Translations under genes and position numbers: made by a program
Source of the DNA: Lewinellaceae bacterium
GTDB taxonomy: Bacteria > Bacteroidota > Bacteroidia > Chitinophagales > Saprospiraceae
DNA length: 64,000 nt
Reading direction: 5' to 3'
Assembly: GCA_016711435.1 (NCBI GenBank)
Contig: JADJSY010000028.1
Span: 27,913 to 91,912 of the forward strand
The notes under the pieces: generated by a model
What the model saw: the letters and a program-made list of their open reading frames with translations, nothing else
The model's database searches: none
Told to the model about the DNA's origin: nothing
Shown: positions 8,455 through 17,508 of the stretch, one piece after another
How positions within the stretch are numbered: the first letter of the stretch is position 1
How the letters are laid out: each line of letters begins with the position of its first letter

Positions 8455-8935
8455 GAGGTGAGAAGTGAGAAGTGAGAAGTGAGAGACGTCCCGTTTGGCA
8501 TTTGGTTGGGTCTTGGCGTTGGTTTTTCAGGCCTGTAATTGTGAATCGTGTTTAGTGTGTGGTGTTTAGTGTTTCGGGGGCTTCGCCTTTGGCATTTGCA
8601 CCCTACCTCTGAAGGGCAATGTCGTTGACTAAAGCGTAGTGAAGAGGTGTCATCTCCTGACGAAGGAAGGAGGTGACATCTCGTAACGGTCGTTTTCCAG
8701 TAAATCTCGCTACGAGATGTCACTTGCTCCTGCGTCGCAAATGACACCTCTCCGCTAAGTCAACGACATTGCCCTTTAGGGGTCGGGGGCAAATGCCAAA
8801 CGCGAAGCCCCCGAAACACTAAACACCACACACTAAACACGATTCACGATTACAGGCCTGAAAAGCCAATGCCAAGACCCAAAAAACCGCCAAACGGGAC
8901 GTCTCTCACCCTCTCACTTCTCACCTCTCACTTCT
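8455..8935. repeat. 480-bp imperfect palindrome filling a convergent intergenic gap
   Basis: The whole gap between two convergent genes is one nested inverted repeat. Outer arms carry GTGAGAAGTGAGAAGTGAGA and GACGTCCCGTTTGGC; next come TTTTTCAGGCCTGTAAT and GTGTTTAGTGTGTGGTGTTT; then GGGGGCTTCGC; then GGGCAATGTCGTTGACT; and near the centre GTGACATCTCGTA (8673-8685) against TACGAGATGTCAC (8711-8723). A half-copy of the outer arm recurs at 18795-18893. It begins right after one stop codon and ends right before the other, so it may act as a two-way terminator. Confidence 0.85.
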
Positions 8936-8936
8936 G

Positions 8937-11408
8937 TTATCCTTGCGCTCCCGCCCGCTGCTTTTCCTCTTCTGCGCCACCGCTGCGCCTGCGGGCCTGC
9001 GCGACCTGGTTATTTCCAAAACGGTAGGAGAAAGAAACGCTGGCCTGCCTGGTTTCGCGGAACACTTCAAAAGACTCCACGTAGTCGCGGTAGCGGATAA
9101 TGGCCGAGGGCAGGTTGGTCCAGAAAACGTCCGTAACAGATAATTTGATGGTGCCCCGCCGATCCATTACCTGTTTTTGAACGCCGAAACCCAGGCCCCA
9201 CATCGGATTCAGGTGCATAAAGCCGTAAATTTCGTCGGTTTTATAGGTAAAATTGAGTTCAGCCGCCCAGTCATTTTTCAAAGTAAACGTATTGTTCGTG
9301 GTGTAATGCATCACTACATTGCCGTCGCTCAGGTTGGTATTGGCAAAATCGCCGCGGTAACGCCCCAGCCAGACATTCAGGTTGTTCATGCTGCTCCACC
9401 ATTTGAACGGGTTGACCGGTGCGCTGGCGGCAAATGAAAAATACTCGACTTTAGCGAGGTTTCGATCCGTCTGAATTGTCACCCGTTCCAGCCCTTCTAC
9501 CGGCCCGATCACCTGGGTGATGTTGTCATTCGTTCGCGCATAGGCTAATGTGGCCGTATAGCGCTGGAACAGCGTGTGGTTCCACTCGAACGACCAGGTA
9601 AATTGTGGATTCAGGAACGGATTGCCCGCCCGGTAGGTGCTGGGATCGAGGAAAAACTTGAACGGATTGAGTTGCTCGTAAGAAGGCCGGTCGAGGCGGC
9701 GGCTCATGTTGAGGCCCATTTCGTATTTGGCGGTAAACTTGTAGTTGAAAAACGTGCTGGGAAACCAGTTGACATAGTTGCGATCGAAGGTTTCGCCGGT
9801 AGCCAGTTGCTCGCCTTTTGCAATCGTATTTTCAGCCCGCAGCCCCGCCTGAAGGCTGAATTTCGGCCATTCCCGGCTGTAATTCAGGTAAGCAGCGTTG
9901 ATATTTTCCCGGTACAGAAAGTGGTTGCTGATGCTGCTGTCATACACCGGATGCGCGTCGTCGCTTTTGTCAAAAAACTGGAGGTTGTTGTCGGCGTCCA
10001 CGAGGCTGCTTTTCACGCCGGCCTCTAATTTTCCTTTTTCACCCAGCGGATGCGTGTAATCGGCCTTCGCCGAGCGGATATGCAAATCGCCCTGCAGGTC
10101 GCTGGTCAGCAGGTAATACGGCCTGTTTTCCACACCTTGCAGGTCGTAGTAGCGGGTCAAAAAAGATTGTGTGGTTTCGTTCCAGTAGCGGGCGTAGTCG
10201 ACATCGACGCTCAATTCGCGGCCTTTTTTGTTCAAAGCGTGTTTCAAATTGCCGTTCAAAGCGTAGGTCGGCCACAGGTTTTTGCTGCGGTGGGCCGTTC
10301 CGAAAGCGGAAATTTTTGCGCCCGGCCCGTCTTCCACACCGGAGGTATTTTGGCCGGTGGATTGATAGCGGTTGAGCGTTCCCGAGGCCACCACGCCGAT
10401 CGTCGTGGAAGGACTGGCAAATAAATCAAGCCCGACACGCCCGACATGAAACTTGAACGGAATCACTAAGTAATTGCGCTGGTCATAAGCGCCCGTGCGC
10501 TCCCCGTCTTCAAAAAATTCGCGGTACAAACGCAGGTCGTTCATCCATTTCCGGTCGCTGTAATTGTAGTTGCCGAAAATGTTCCATTTTTTGCTGCGGT
10601 GGTTGAGCGTTATGCCTGCGCCGGCTTTGTGGTACACACCCTGGCCGTAATTGAAGTTCAGGGAGCCGTTGGTGCCCAGGTTTTTATCCTTTTTCAGGCG
10701 AATGTCGATGATGCCCGCATTGCCGGCAGCGTCGTATTTCGCGGATGGGTTGGTGATGATTTCCACTCGGTCGATGCTGTTGGAAGGCAGAGAACGCAGG
10801 AAATTAGCCAAGTCCTGCCCGGCGAGCGGCGTAATTTTCCCGTCGATCATAATGATGACACCCGCCCGGCCGCGAATGGAAATGGCGTCATTCTGGCCGA
10901 CAATTACGCCCGGCGAGCGCTCCAGCACGTCCAGGGCACTGCTGCCATTGGCGAGGATACTGCTTTCCACGTTGACGATCAGCCGATCCGAGCGCCGCTC
11001 GATGAAGGGTTTCTGTGCCACAACGGTCACTTCTTCCAGCCTTGCGGCAGATTCTTGTAGTTGTATTTTTGGGACTGAAACCGGCTGTACCGAAGCCCCC
11101 AGGCTGAATACTTCGCTGAATTGTTTTTCAAACCCGAGCATGGTCACCGCCACGCGGTAGTCGCCGGGTTTGATTTCCAAAAATTCGTAGCGCCCGGCGG
11201 CATCGCTCAGTTCCACTTTCACTAACGAACTGTCGGCGCTGCGCAACAGGCTCACGGTGGCGGCTTCCAGGGCTTTGTTGGTGGCATCCACCACGGCGCC
11301 GCTCAGGGAAAAGGTTTGCGCCAGCGCTGCCGTTGCGCTTAACGTGATAAACAGGAGCGCGGTTAATAAGCGCTTACCATTCGGGTTTTGCTGAAAAACG
11401 GTCGTCAT
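8937..11408 (-). CDS. Outer membrane beta-barrel family receptor (CarboxypepD_reg-like, TonB-type plug)
   Basis: 823 residues. N-terminal signal peptide (LLTALLFITLSATAALAQ), carboxypeptidase-regulatory-like domain (LSGAVVDATNKALEAATVSL; about 32-120), plug-like domain with LEEVTVVAQKPFIERRSDRL, RSPGVIVGQNDAISIRGRAG, IMIDGKITPL and IEIITNPSAKYDAAGNAGII, then a large barrel ending VSFSYRFGNNQVAQARRR. This family is common in Bacteroidota and distinct from SusC; most members are uncharacterised. A paralogue is at 52543-55029. Stands alone, convergent with the DUF4249 gene. Confidence 0.88.
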   Translation of the reverse strand: MTTVFQQNPNGKRLLTALLFITLSATAALAQTFSLSGAVVDATNKALEAATVSLLRSADSSLVKVELSDAAGRYEFLEIKPGDYRVAVTMLGFEKQFSEVFSLGASVQPVSVPKIQLQESAARLEEVTVVAQKPFIERRSDRLIVNVESSILANGSSALDVLERSPGVIVGQNDAISIRGRAGVIIMIDGKITPLAGQDLANFLRSLPSNSIDRVEIITNPSAKYDAAGNAGIIDIRLKKDKNLGTNGSLNFNYGQGVYHKAGAGITLNHRSKKWNIFGNYNYSDRKWMNDLRLYREFFEDGERTGAYDQRNYLVIPFKFHVGRVGLDLFASPSTTIGVVASGTLNRYQSTGQNTSGVEDGPGAKISAFGTAHRSKNLWPTYALNGNLKHALNKKGRELSVDVDYARYWNETTQSFLTRYYDLQGVENRPYYLLTSDLQGDLHIRSAKADYTHPLGEKGKLEAGVKSSLVDADNNLQFFDKSDDAHPVYDSSISNHFLYRENINAAYLNYSREWPKFSLQAGLRAENTIAKGEQLATGETFDRNYVNWFPSTFFNYKFTAKYEMGLNMSRRLDRPSYEQLNPFKFFLDPSTYRAGNPFLNPQFTWSFEWNHTLFQRYTATLAYARTNDNITQVIGPVEGLERVTIQTDRNLAKVEYFSFAASAPVNPFKWWSSMNNLNVWLGRYRGDFANTNLSDGNVVMHYTTNNTFTLKNDWAAELNFTYKTDEIYGFMHLNPMWGLGFGVQKQVMDRRGTIKLSVTDVFWTNLPSAIIRYRDYVESFEVFRETRQASVSFSYRFGNNQVAQARRRSGGAEEEKQRAGAQG

Positions 11409-11534
11409 ATCGGATAATATTGTTTACCCGAAGAACGGCGTAGAGCTGGGTTTTGGGATTTTATATTCGACCGAATGAGGGTGGGGAAATTCGTTTAGCA
11501 ACTTGAGGTAGTTGGGCGCAAAATGGTAGCACGG

Positions 11535-11796
11535 TCTTCAGGCCGTCGGGAAAAGGCCATTTATGGCCGGCATCTTCGGCAGCTAAAGCAGCCGGTACGG
11601 AGCGGCAACTTGAGGTAGTCGGGTGCAAAATGGCAGTATGTGCTACCTTACCGCCGTGCGCGGGTCTTACGACCCCGCACTTCTTTTTGGCAACTTTATG
11701 TACAGAACTACACGTGTTTTTTACCACAACGGACACGAAGTGGTAAAAATTCATGTAGAAGATGTGCGGGGTCGTAAGACCCGCGCACGGCGGTAA
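11535..11796. repeat. Inverted repeats in the gap 11409-11921
   Basis: TACCGCCGTGCGCGGGTCTT (from 11648) and its inverse ending at 11796 form a 32-base stem around a 120-base centre that holds ACCACAACGGACACGAAGTG, a word shared with 40742-40912. Further left, 11536-11568 repeats CGGTCTTCAGGCCGTCGGGA, and 11573-11594 carries CGGCAGCTAAAGCAGCCGGT, a dispersed word also at 12626, 12667 and 16376. A 140-codon minus-strand frame here overlaps all the repeats and is not believed. Confidence 0.7.
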
Positions 11797-11921
11797 CGTC
11801 TGGTCTACCCATATAAAATAGCCATTGCTTAAGGACGTACGTACGGCAAAATCCGTGTCTAATCCATCCAATCCGTGTGCCATTTTTCAGGGTCGTAAGA
11901 CCCGCAAAACATCAGGACGGC

Positions 11922-12478
11922 TTAGAAATGACCACCCGTTTTTTCATCTTTCACCCATAAATACTTCGCCAATCCCGCGCCAATCGCGAGTTGCGACGCC
12001 CCGTATTTGGGAAATGACTTCTGGATTCGGAACTGGATTTCCCAACTGTCATAACGCATGGCGGCTTGTAAAAGGACGCCCGATTTCTTCCATGGGTGGT
12101 ATTCAAACCTATCATAAATCGCCACATTTTGGTACAATCCTGCACCGATTGAAAAACGTGAGGAAATTTGCCACTCCGGAATAATACTCGCCCCAGCAAA
12201 TAATAAGCCGCTGAACCAAATGCATATAAGCCACCCGTTAAATTTACTTCCACCCGTGTGGCAAAATGAGTAGAAAAACGTTTGCGCGCAAAACTGCCGA
12301 ATTGCAAATCGACAGGCCCTAATCCCTGGCTGACATTCGCAAAAAAACCGTCATCGGCTTGCTCCAGGTTGTTTTGAAAATACAGGCGGTTGCCGAATTC
12401 AACCTGACTAACAATAGAAGAAGGGTTCAAAAACAGAAAAATGGCACTCAAAAGCAGGAAAATTCCCGGGTGTTTCAT
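11922..12478 (-). CDS. Small outer-membrane beta-barrel protein, one frameshift
   Basis: Start ATG at 12478 gives a signal peptide (FLLLSAIFLFLNPSSIVSQ) followed by VEFGNRLYFQNNLEQADDGF and alternating hydrophobic strands. The frame is lost near 12195 in GCTGGGG; the continuation in the next frame reads WGEYYSGVANFLTFSIGAGL and ends LAIGAGLAKYLWVKDEKTGG. Joined, it is about 185 residues, a size typical for porin-like eight-strand barrels. Not assigned to a family. The break sits next to a G run, so a consensus error is likely. Confidence 0.6.
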
Positions 12479-12625
12479 TGGGTTAGGTTTTGCGGAATGA
12501 AAAATGGAGGTTTCGCAGTATAACTGCGTATTCAAAGATTCATGTCAGCAAAAGTTTATATGTGAACAGGTTGTTCTGTTTTTTTACGAGGAATGTTAAT
12601 GATCGTTTCGATGTATTCAAAATGT

Positions 12626-12690
12626 ACCGGCTGCTTTATCTGCCGTAGATGCCAGACGTAGTATCCGGCAGCTAAAGCAGCCGGTACGTG
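12626..12690. repeat. Hairpin of the dispersed GTACCGGCTGCTTTA word
   Basis: GTACCGGCTGCTTTATCTGCC at 12626 and its inverse at 12667-12688. Single copies of the same word lie at 11573 and 16376. It overlaps the last codons of the membrane protein that follows on the minus strand. Confidence 0.7.
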
Positions 12691-13062
12691 GCAACAAACA
12701 CACTACCCACCACCAGCATCACCACCACAAAAATCATCCCCATGATATACGCCGTGCCAACGCCAGGGCCTTGATTGCTGTGCGCTTTAAGGCCGGTGTC
12801 CAACACATAATGTGCGCCGAACACGCCCGCGATCCACACCCGCAGCAGCAACCAATCCTGTACAATTCCGGGGGAAATAGAAAAGCGAAAAGGTCATGGG
12901 AATGGCAATAAACGGAACAAAATTGGCTAAGTTGATCCAGAGCCTGTCCATATGTTTTCTGGGCGAGCCGGTGAACCGGATCAGCCAAAGGATGGACAGG
13001 TAAAAAAGGGCCCAGAGCAATTCGGGGCCGGGGAGGAGTTGGAAAAGAAGGGCATGGGCGGG
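12672..13062 (-). pseudogene. Small membrane protein, frameshifted and without a clear start
   Basis: Minus-strand frames join to LLFQLLPGPELLWALFYLSI, NLANFVPFIAIPMTFSLFYF, then after a frameshift near 12860 LLLRVWIAGVFGAHYVLDTG and IMGMIFVVVMLVVGSVFVAT, ending YRLL with the stop inside a dispersed repeat. Four hydrophobic segments suggest a polytopic inner-membrane protein of about 120 residues. No ATG precedes the first segment; the 5' side runs into the A/T tract at 13100-13180. Function not recognised. Confidence 0.45.
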
Positions 13063-13099
13063 GTAGTTAATAATTGTTTATATAAATAGGTTGGTGGTT

Positions 13100-13182
13100 A
13101 ATAAAAAATAATTTTTAAATTTTTTATTTTTAAATTTTTTTTAAAAAATTTAAAAAAAAAAAATAAAAAAAAAATTTTATGT
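13100..13182. other. Extreme A/T low-complexity tract
   Basis: About 80 bases consisting almost only of runs of A and T (runs up to 12), able to fold on itself, in a region otherwise near half GC. It lies between two minus-strand genes and abuts the start of the broken membrane protein. It could be a collapsed or erroneous consensus or a real transcription-terminating tract. Confidence 0.7.
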
Positions 13183-13213
13183 AAATGTTCAACGACTTAT
13201 GAGACACCCCCGA

Positions 13214-14221
13214 TCATCTCCTTGCATAATACATCCCCACGTTTTTCATCCGGAAAAAATTGGTGTCGCTTACCCAGGGGTATTTGCGCCTGGCGAGCAG
13301 GTGTAGTTTGGATTCTTCCAGTTTCCCTTCCGACTCCTGCTGACACAGGTCGTACACGTATGAACGCACCTCCCGCGCCAGTTTGTCTAGTTCATCGGCC
13401 TGCTCTTGCGTCAGTTCGGGATGGCGCTTCATCATACGTTCCTGGGTCGGTTGGTTGAACATTTCGCCCCATTCCAGACAAAGATCAAGGGCCTGGTTTG
13501 GCAGGTCGGACGCCTCGACTGTCCGGGGTTCTGTAAAGGTTTGAAAAATCTCTTTCGCCATTTTTTGCCATTCTTTTTCAGGGGCAGGCGGTATTTTATC
13601 CGCTTCAACCGGGAAGGGAAAAAATTTGATAAAGCAAATAGAATGATACCAATTATCGGGAAAACGCAGCTGCAACTCGTAAAATCCCGGATGCAGGTCG
13701 GACACGTCCCATGTAAGTTGGGTATCGCTGTGTTTGTAATTCCGAAGTACATATTCCAGCACCATACGCCCGCTTAAACGATCCAGCAGCACCATTTTTT
13801 CGGCCACTTCTTCGAAGGGTGGCAAGTCGATCAGCAATCCTTGTGATTGGATGGCTTCATTGATTTGAATGGAGATATTTTCTTCACGCAAGCGACCGCA
13901 GGGCGGCGTTACTTCTTCCTTCTTACCCGCGTCGCCGTAGTGTGTGGCGGCGGCTGTAACCCGACACGGGCCTTTACGGATATCGTGCCCTTCAAATACA
14001 TGCTCCGGGCAAGGCTTGGTATCGCTCACCGCGAGGTTGACGGCAAATCCGCGACCGCCGTCGGGTAGGTGATACACCTGATTGCCACTAAAATTCTGTT
14101 TTTCGCGCAGGCGCTCATCGTCGGGCCAATTGGCCGGCTCGGTGTTTTCCGCCAAGTCGAAAACGGTGCCTGCGGGGTGTTTGTAAAAAGGGACTTTGAG
14201 GATGATGCGGGTTGTTTTCAT
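13214..14221 (-). CDS. Hypothetical protein, 335 residues
   Basis: Begins MKTTRIILKVPFYKHPAGTV and has no signal peptide or membrane segment, so probably cytoplasmic. Four cysteines lie at 72-120 (KPCPEHVFEGHD, GPCRVTAAATH, TPPCGRLRE). A beta-rich middle (MVLEYVLRNYKHSDTQLTWD, GFYELQLRFPDNWYHSICF) reads like an Ig/sandwich or T9SS-like fold, and the C-terminal third is helical and charged (MMKRHPELTQEQADELDKLA). Lies 18 bases downstream of fhs on the same strand, so it may be co-transcribed. I do not recognise the family. Confidence 0.65.
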   Translation of the reverse strand: MKTTRIILKVPFYKHPAGTVFDLAENTEPANWPDDERLREKQNFSGNQVYHLPDGGRGFAVNLAVSDTKPCPEHVFEGHDIRKGPCRVTAAATHYGDAGKKEEVTPPCGRLREENISIQINEAIQSQGLLIDLPPFEEVAEKMVLLDRLSGRMVLEYVLRNYKHSDTQLTWDVSDLHPGFYELQLRFPDNWYHSICFIKFFPFPVEADKIPPAPEKEWQKMAKEIFQTFTEPRTVEASDLPNQALDLCLEWGEMFNQPTQERMMKRHPELTQEQADELDKLAREVRSYVYDLCQQESEGKLEESKLHLLARRKYPWVSDTNFFRMKNVGMYYARR

Positions 14222-14239
14222 AAAATGGATATTTTTTGC

Positions 14240-15913
14240 TCAAAATAAACCCACCACTTTTCCCTCCGCATCCACATCAATCTTCTCCGCTGACGGCACT
14301 TTCGGCAGTCCCGGCATCGTCATGATATCGCCGCAAACCATCACAATAAACTCGGCGCCGGCGGCCAGTCGCACTTCGCGGACATGCACCGTGTGGCCCG
14401 AAGGCGCGCCCAGCGACTTGGGATCGGTGGAAAAAGAATACTGCGTTTTGGCGACGCACACGGGGTAGTGCCCGTACGTTTCCTGCCATTTTTTGATCTG
14501 CTTGCGCACATCGGCGTCGGCGCTGATGTCGGCAGCGCCATAAATCCGGGTAGCGATGGTTTTCATTTTTTCCCACAAGGGCATATCGTCGTCGTATAAA
14601 AAATGAAAGTCTGCGGGTTCGTTTTTGGTGATGTCGACCACTGCCCGGGCAAGGTCTTCGGCGCCTTTGCCGCCTTCGCTCCAGTGCCGGGAAACCACCA
14701 CCGGCACGTCATAAGGCGCCAGTTTTTGCTGCAACAGGCTGATTTCCGCTTCCGTATCAAAGGTAAAATGGTTGATCGCCACCACGCAGGGCAGGCCGTA
14801 GTGCTGCCGGATATTGTGGAGATGGCGTTCCAGGTTGGTAAAACCGCGCTCCAGCGCTTCCAGGTTTTCCTGGTTGAGTTCTTTCAGGTCGGCGCCGCCG
14901 TGGTATTTCAAGGCCCGCAGGGTAGCCACCAGCACGATAGCATCCGGGCGCAATCCGGCTTTCCGGCATTTGATGTCGATAAATTTTTCCGCCCCGAGGT
15001 CGGCCCCGAAACCGGCTTCCGTGATGACGTAGTCGGCTAATTTGAGCGCATTTTTAGTAGCAATCACGGAATTGCAGCCGTGCGCGATATTGGCAAACGG
15101 TCCGCCGTGGATAAAAGCGGGCGTGTGTTCCAGCGTTTGAACCAGGTTGGGTTTGAGCGCGTTTTTCAACAGCACCGTCATCGCGCCGTGGGCGTGCAGG
15201 TCGCGGGCGCTTACGGGCTTGCGGTCGTTGGTGTAGCCGATCACAATATTGCCCAGCCGTTCTTTCAGGTCGTTGAGCGAGGTGGCTAAACAAAAAATCG
15301 CCATCACTTCGGAAGCCACTACAATATCGAAACCCGATTCGCGCGGGTAGCCGTTGGACTTGCCGCCTAAGCCGATCACCGTTTCGCGCAGGGCGCGGTC
15401 GTTCATGTCGACTACCCGTTTCCAGGTTACCCTGCGCACATCGATGCCGAGGCTGTTTCCCTGGTGAATATGGTTGTCGATGAGTGCGGCTAACAGGTTG
15501 TTTGCCAGGGCAATAGCGCTGAAATCGCCGGTAAAATGCAGGTTGATGTCCTCCATCGGAATCACCTGGGCGTAGCCGCCGCCCGCTGCGCCGCCTTTCA
15601 TGCCGAATACGGGGCCGAGGCTGGGTTCGCGCAGGCAGATCAATGTTTTTTTGCCGATCCGGCTGAGTCCGTCGCCGAGGCCGACGCTGACGGTTGTTTT
15701 GCCCTCGCCCGCAGGCGTGGGGCTGATGGCGGTAACGAGGATCAGTTTGCTGCCGGGCCGGTCGGGAAGCCGGTCGAGGTAAGCCAGGTCGACTTTGGCT
15801 TTAAAATGTCCGTAAGGTTCGAGGACTTCATCGGGGATGCCGAGTTTTTCGGCGGCAAGCGGGATGATTCGTTGGGGGGTTGCAGACTGCGCGATTTCAA
15901 TATCAGAGAGCAT
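14240..15913 (-). CDS. fhs: Formate--tetrahydrofolate ligase
   Basis: 557 residues, the usual length. Makes 10-formyl-tetrahydrofolate from formate, tetrahydrofolate and ATP, feeding one-carbon units to purine synthesis. Seen: P-loop TPAGEGKTT at 66-74, the following CLREPSLGPVFGMKGGAAGG, DRALRETVIGLGG, and TEAGFGADLGAEKFIDIKC, all hallmarks of the family. ATG at 15913 is the natural start (MLSDIEIAQSATPQRIIPLA). Upstream lies a GATAAC-type repeat, not a recognisable promoter. The unknown gene at 13214 follows on the same strand. Confidence 0.97.
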   Translation of the reverse strand: MLSDIEIAQSATPQRIIPLAAEKLGIPDEVLEPYGHFKAKVDLAYLDRLPDRPGSKLILVTAISPTPAGEGKTTVSVGLGDGLSRIGKKTLICLREPSLGPVFGMKGGAAGGGYAQVIPMEDINLHFTGDFSAIALANNLLAALIDNHIHQGNSLGIDVRRVTWKRVVDMNDRALRETVIGLGGKSNGYPRESGFDIVVASEVMAIFCLATSLNDLKERLGNIVIGYTNDRKPVSARDLHAHGAMTVLLKNALKPNLVQTLEHTPAFIHGGPFANIAHGCNSVIATKNALKLADYVITEAGFGADLGAEKFIDIKCRKAGLRPDAIVLVATLRALKYHGGADLKELNQENLEALERGFTNLERHLHNIRQHYGLPCVVAINHFTFDTEAEISLLQQKLAPYDVPVVVSRHWSEGGKGAEDLARAVVDITKNEPADFHFLYDDDMPLWEKMKTIATRIYGAADISADADVRKQIKKWQETYGHYPVCVAKTQYSFSTDPKSLGAPSGHTVHVREVRLAAGAEFIVMVCGDIMTMPGLPKVPSAEKIDVDAEGKVVGLF

Positions 15914-15916
15914 AAG

Positions 15917-15992
15917 TAGTTATCCGTTATTAGTTATTGGTTATCAGTTGTTGATAATCAAGCATTTGCAAATAATTTAATCTAAACTAATA
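15917..15992 (-). repeat. Family A intergenic repeat (GATAAC / CAAATGCTTGATTATCAAC)
   Basis: On the minus strand it reads TTAGTTTAGATTAAATT, CAAATGCTTGATTATCAACA and then GATAACCAATAACTAATAAC. Full or partial copies: 17405-17482, 18990-19050, 20737-20785, 33128-33195, 46389-46447, 46461-46510, 52472-52542, with fragments at 19600, 19722, 20118, 42273, 42365, 55051, 56455 and 60332. This copy lies just upstream of fhs. Confidence 0.85.
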
Positions 15993-16081
15993 TCGATGAA
16001 ATACTTAGATAGATGTTAGGTGGTGAAGGCGGGGCAAGATACGGCAGGATGCGCACGCTCGGCAAAACTGTCGCGAAAAAG

Positions 16082-16089
16082 TATCTTTA
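16082..16089 (+). promoter_or_regulatory. Possible -7 box (TATCTTTA)
   Basis: TATCTTTA is one base from the Bacteroidota -7 consensus TANNTTTG and lies 38 bases before the ATG at 16128. No clear -33 TTTG. Weak call. Confidence 0.35.
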
Positions 16090-16127
16090 CCTAACCGTTC
16101 ACCTAACCATCTGAAATTCCACTATTT

Positions 16128-16370
16128 ATGAAGCCTTTCCATGCACTATCGCGTTCCTACTGGCCGGAAATTTTCATCTTCATCCTGTTGTGCTGTTGGA
16201 GCGCCTCCCTCTATTTTGGGGTTAAAAGTTATAATTCCTCGGCAGAAGCAGCCGCTATAGACCCCAGTCGTCCGATGCCCTCTTTTCATTGGGGGCGTCA
16301 TCTGCCGGGCTTGTTTTTTCTCCTCTATTTTGTGAGTATCAGGCTTCGGCAAAGGCAATCCTTCAAGTAG
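16128..16370 (+). CDS. Small hypothetical membrane protein, 80 residues
   Basis: Two hydrophobic segments (WPEIFIFILLCCWSASLYFG at about 12-31 and LPGLFFLLYFVSIRL at about 59-73) separated by a polar loop, with a basic end RQRQSFK. Likely a two-pass inner-membrane protein. It has a possible -7 box at 16082 and stands alone. No family recognised; a real gene is supported by position, the membrane pattern and lack of repeats inside it. Confidence 0.5.
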   Translation: MKPFHALSRSYWPEIFIFILLCCWSASLYFGVKSYNSSAEAAAIDPSRPMPSFHWGRHLPGLFFLLYFVSIRLRQRQSFK

Positions 16371-16439
16371 CACGTACCGGCTGCTTTATCTGCCGGATGC
16401 GGAAACGGGCAAAGTTTGTGCCTTGCGCCGGCGTTTTGA

Positions 16440-16588
16440 GGTTGTGTCAAAAGTCGTATTCTACTAAAGCCATGGTTCTAGTGTAAAATTTAATTTCGCG
16501 TTTCTCCAACTCCGAAGTTTTAAACTTGGAAGCACGAAGAAAACAAGTTAATTTGACGTCTTTTCCACTTCGCCTATTTGAAACACGG
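16440..16588 (+). mobile_element. MITE-like element, copy 1 (GGTTGTGTCAAAAG end)
   Basis: Left end GGTTGTGTCAAAAG followed by CATGGTTCTAGTGTAAAATT and TTAATTTCGCGTT, shared with the copy at 20558-20722. The right end is worn (CCTATTTGAAACACGG against CCCCTTTTGACACAACC). No coding capacity. The gap 16371-16720 also has a copy of the GTACCGGCTGCTTTA word at 16376 and otherwise no gene. Confidence 0.65.
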
Positions 16589-16720
16589 TCGTAGAAGAGC
16601 CGACCCGCCACACAGCAAATCGACTTTTTACCTTTCAAGGCCAAACGAGGCATTTTTGCCCATTGCTAAAGTTGCTACTTTACTAAACTTGCGAAGAAGC
16701 GCACGTAGCCGGAATCTCCA

Positions 16721-17134
16721 TCAGTGCCTTCCCCAAACTTCCACCACGCCTTTTCCGCGCGCCAGATTTTTGGTGTCGTACCAGATCACTATTTTTCGGA
16801 TGACGCGTTTGTTTCCCTGCAGGTCGATCACACGGCTTTCGCTGCCTGCCCGGAAATTTTCGCGCAATTCAATTTCCTGCACATCTCCATTGCCGTAATG
16901 CACCGCCAGTTTGTGCATATTGATGGGGCTGTGTTTTACTTTGAGTTTCAGTCCGGTAAAAAATCCTTCCTGTGCGGTCACGTCTATTTCATCGCGGTCC
17001 ACGCCATAATTCACTTTTTTTACGCCCAGCAATTCCCAGGGACGGGATGTTGCATCTACAGTCGTTACCGTGGAAATTTGAAAAGACATGGCGAACAGTG
17101 CCATCAATGCAGTTACAAATAATTTGATCTTCAT
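16721..17134 (-). CDS. Secreted DUF2541-like protein
   Basis: 137 residues with a signal peptide (LFVTALMALFAMSFQISTVT). The mature part is a compact beta protein: WELLGVKKVNYGVDRDEIDV, then LKLKVKHSPINMHKLAVHYG, the pattern SRVIDLQGNKRVIRKIVIWY, and VVEVWGRH at the end. Order and motifs resemble DUF2541-type periplasmic domains; I hold this family call loosely. Divergent from radC, with a perfect palindrome (17164-17249) in the spacer. Confidence 0.6.
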   Translation of the reverse strand: MKIKLFVTALMALFAMSFQISTVTTVDATSRPWELLGVKKVNYGVDRDEIDVTAQEGFFTGLKLKVKHSPINMHKLAVHYGNGDVQEIELRENFRAGSESRVIDLQGNKRVIRKIVIWYDTKNLARGKGVVEVWGRH

Positions 17135-17163
17135 TGTAAAAAAAAGGTTTTGGTGAAAGAAAA

Positions 17164-17249
17164 GGGATGAGGATTGAGGGATGAGGAATGACCGAGCGTG
17201 ATGTCGGACATCACGCTCGGTCGTTCCTCAATCCTCATTCCTCATCCCT
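17164..17249. repeat. Near-perfect 86-bp palindrome (GATGAGGA words)
   Basis: Left arm GGGATGAGGATTGAGGGATG through ACCGAGCGTGATGTC, right arm the inverse, with almost no loop. The ATGAGGAATGAGG word also occurs at 7364, 25089, 25150, 37838 and 56507. It lies between divergent genes, so here it cannot be a simple terminator for both. Confidence 0.85.
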
Positions 17250-17321
17250 ATTTAGAGCTTCATCAACACACAAAGTTTAACGGTCTTTGAAAAATAAATC
17301 AGATATTCGCCTACTTAAATA

Positions 17322-17482
17322 GGTGTGCAAAATTAATTGATGGTAAATCTTTTGTAACTCATTGACTAACATCGCCTTTTGCCCTTTGCAATTTTGCCTT
17401 TTTACTTAAATTAGTTTGGCCAAATTCTTTACAAATGCTTGATTATGAACACCGATAACCAATAACTAATAACAGATAACTT
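17322..17482 (+). repeat. Family B repeat followed by Family A repeat, upstream of radC
   Basis: 17322-17402 is Family B: GTGTGCAAAATTAATTGATG, TAAATCTTTTGTAACTCATT, GACTAACATCGCCTTTTGCC. 17405-17482 is Family A: CAAATGCTTGATTATGAACA and GATAACCAATAACTAATAAC. Other Family B copies: 18310-18420, 35305-35385 (inverted) and 50598-50680. Both families often sit directly in front of a start codon. Confidence 0.85.
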
Positions 17483-17508
17483 TTTTCCATCATCCAACGC
17501 TTCATTTT

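Noticed and set aside
11461..11883. 140-codon minus-strand frame
   Set aside because: Runs entirely through inverted repeats and dispersed words; no domain or signal.
15914..16127. Riboswitch upstream of fhs
   Set aside because: Only a Family A repeat and unstructured AT-rich sequence; no conserved aptamer core recognised.
17160..17250. CRISPR array in the repeated intergenic words
   Set aside because: The repeats are inverted pairs and tandem words without regular spacers, and there are no cas genes.
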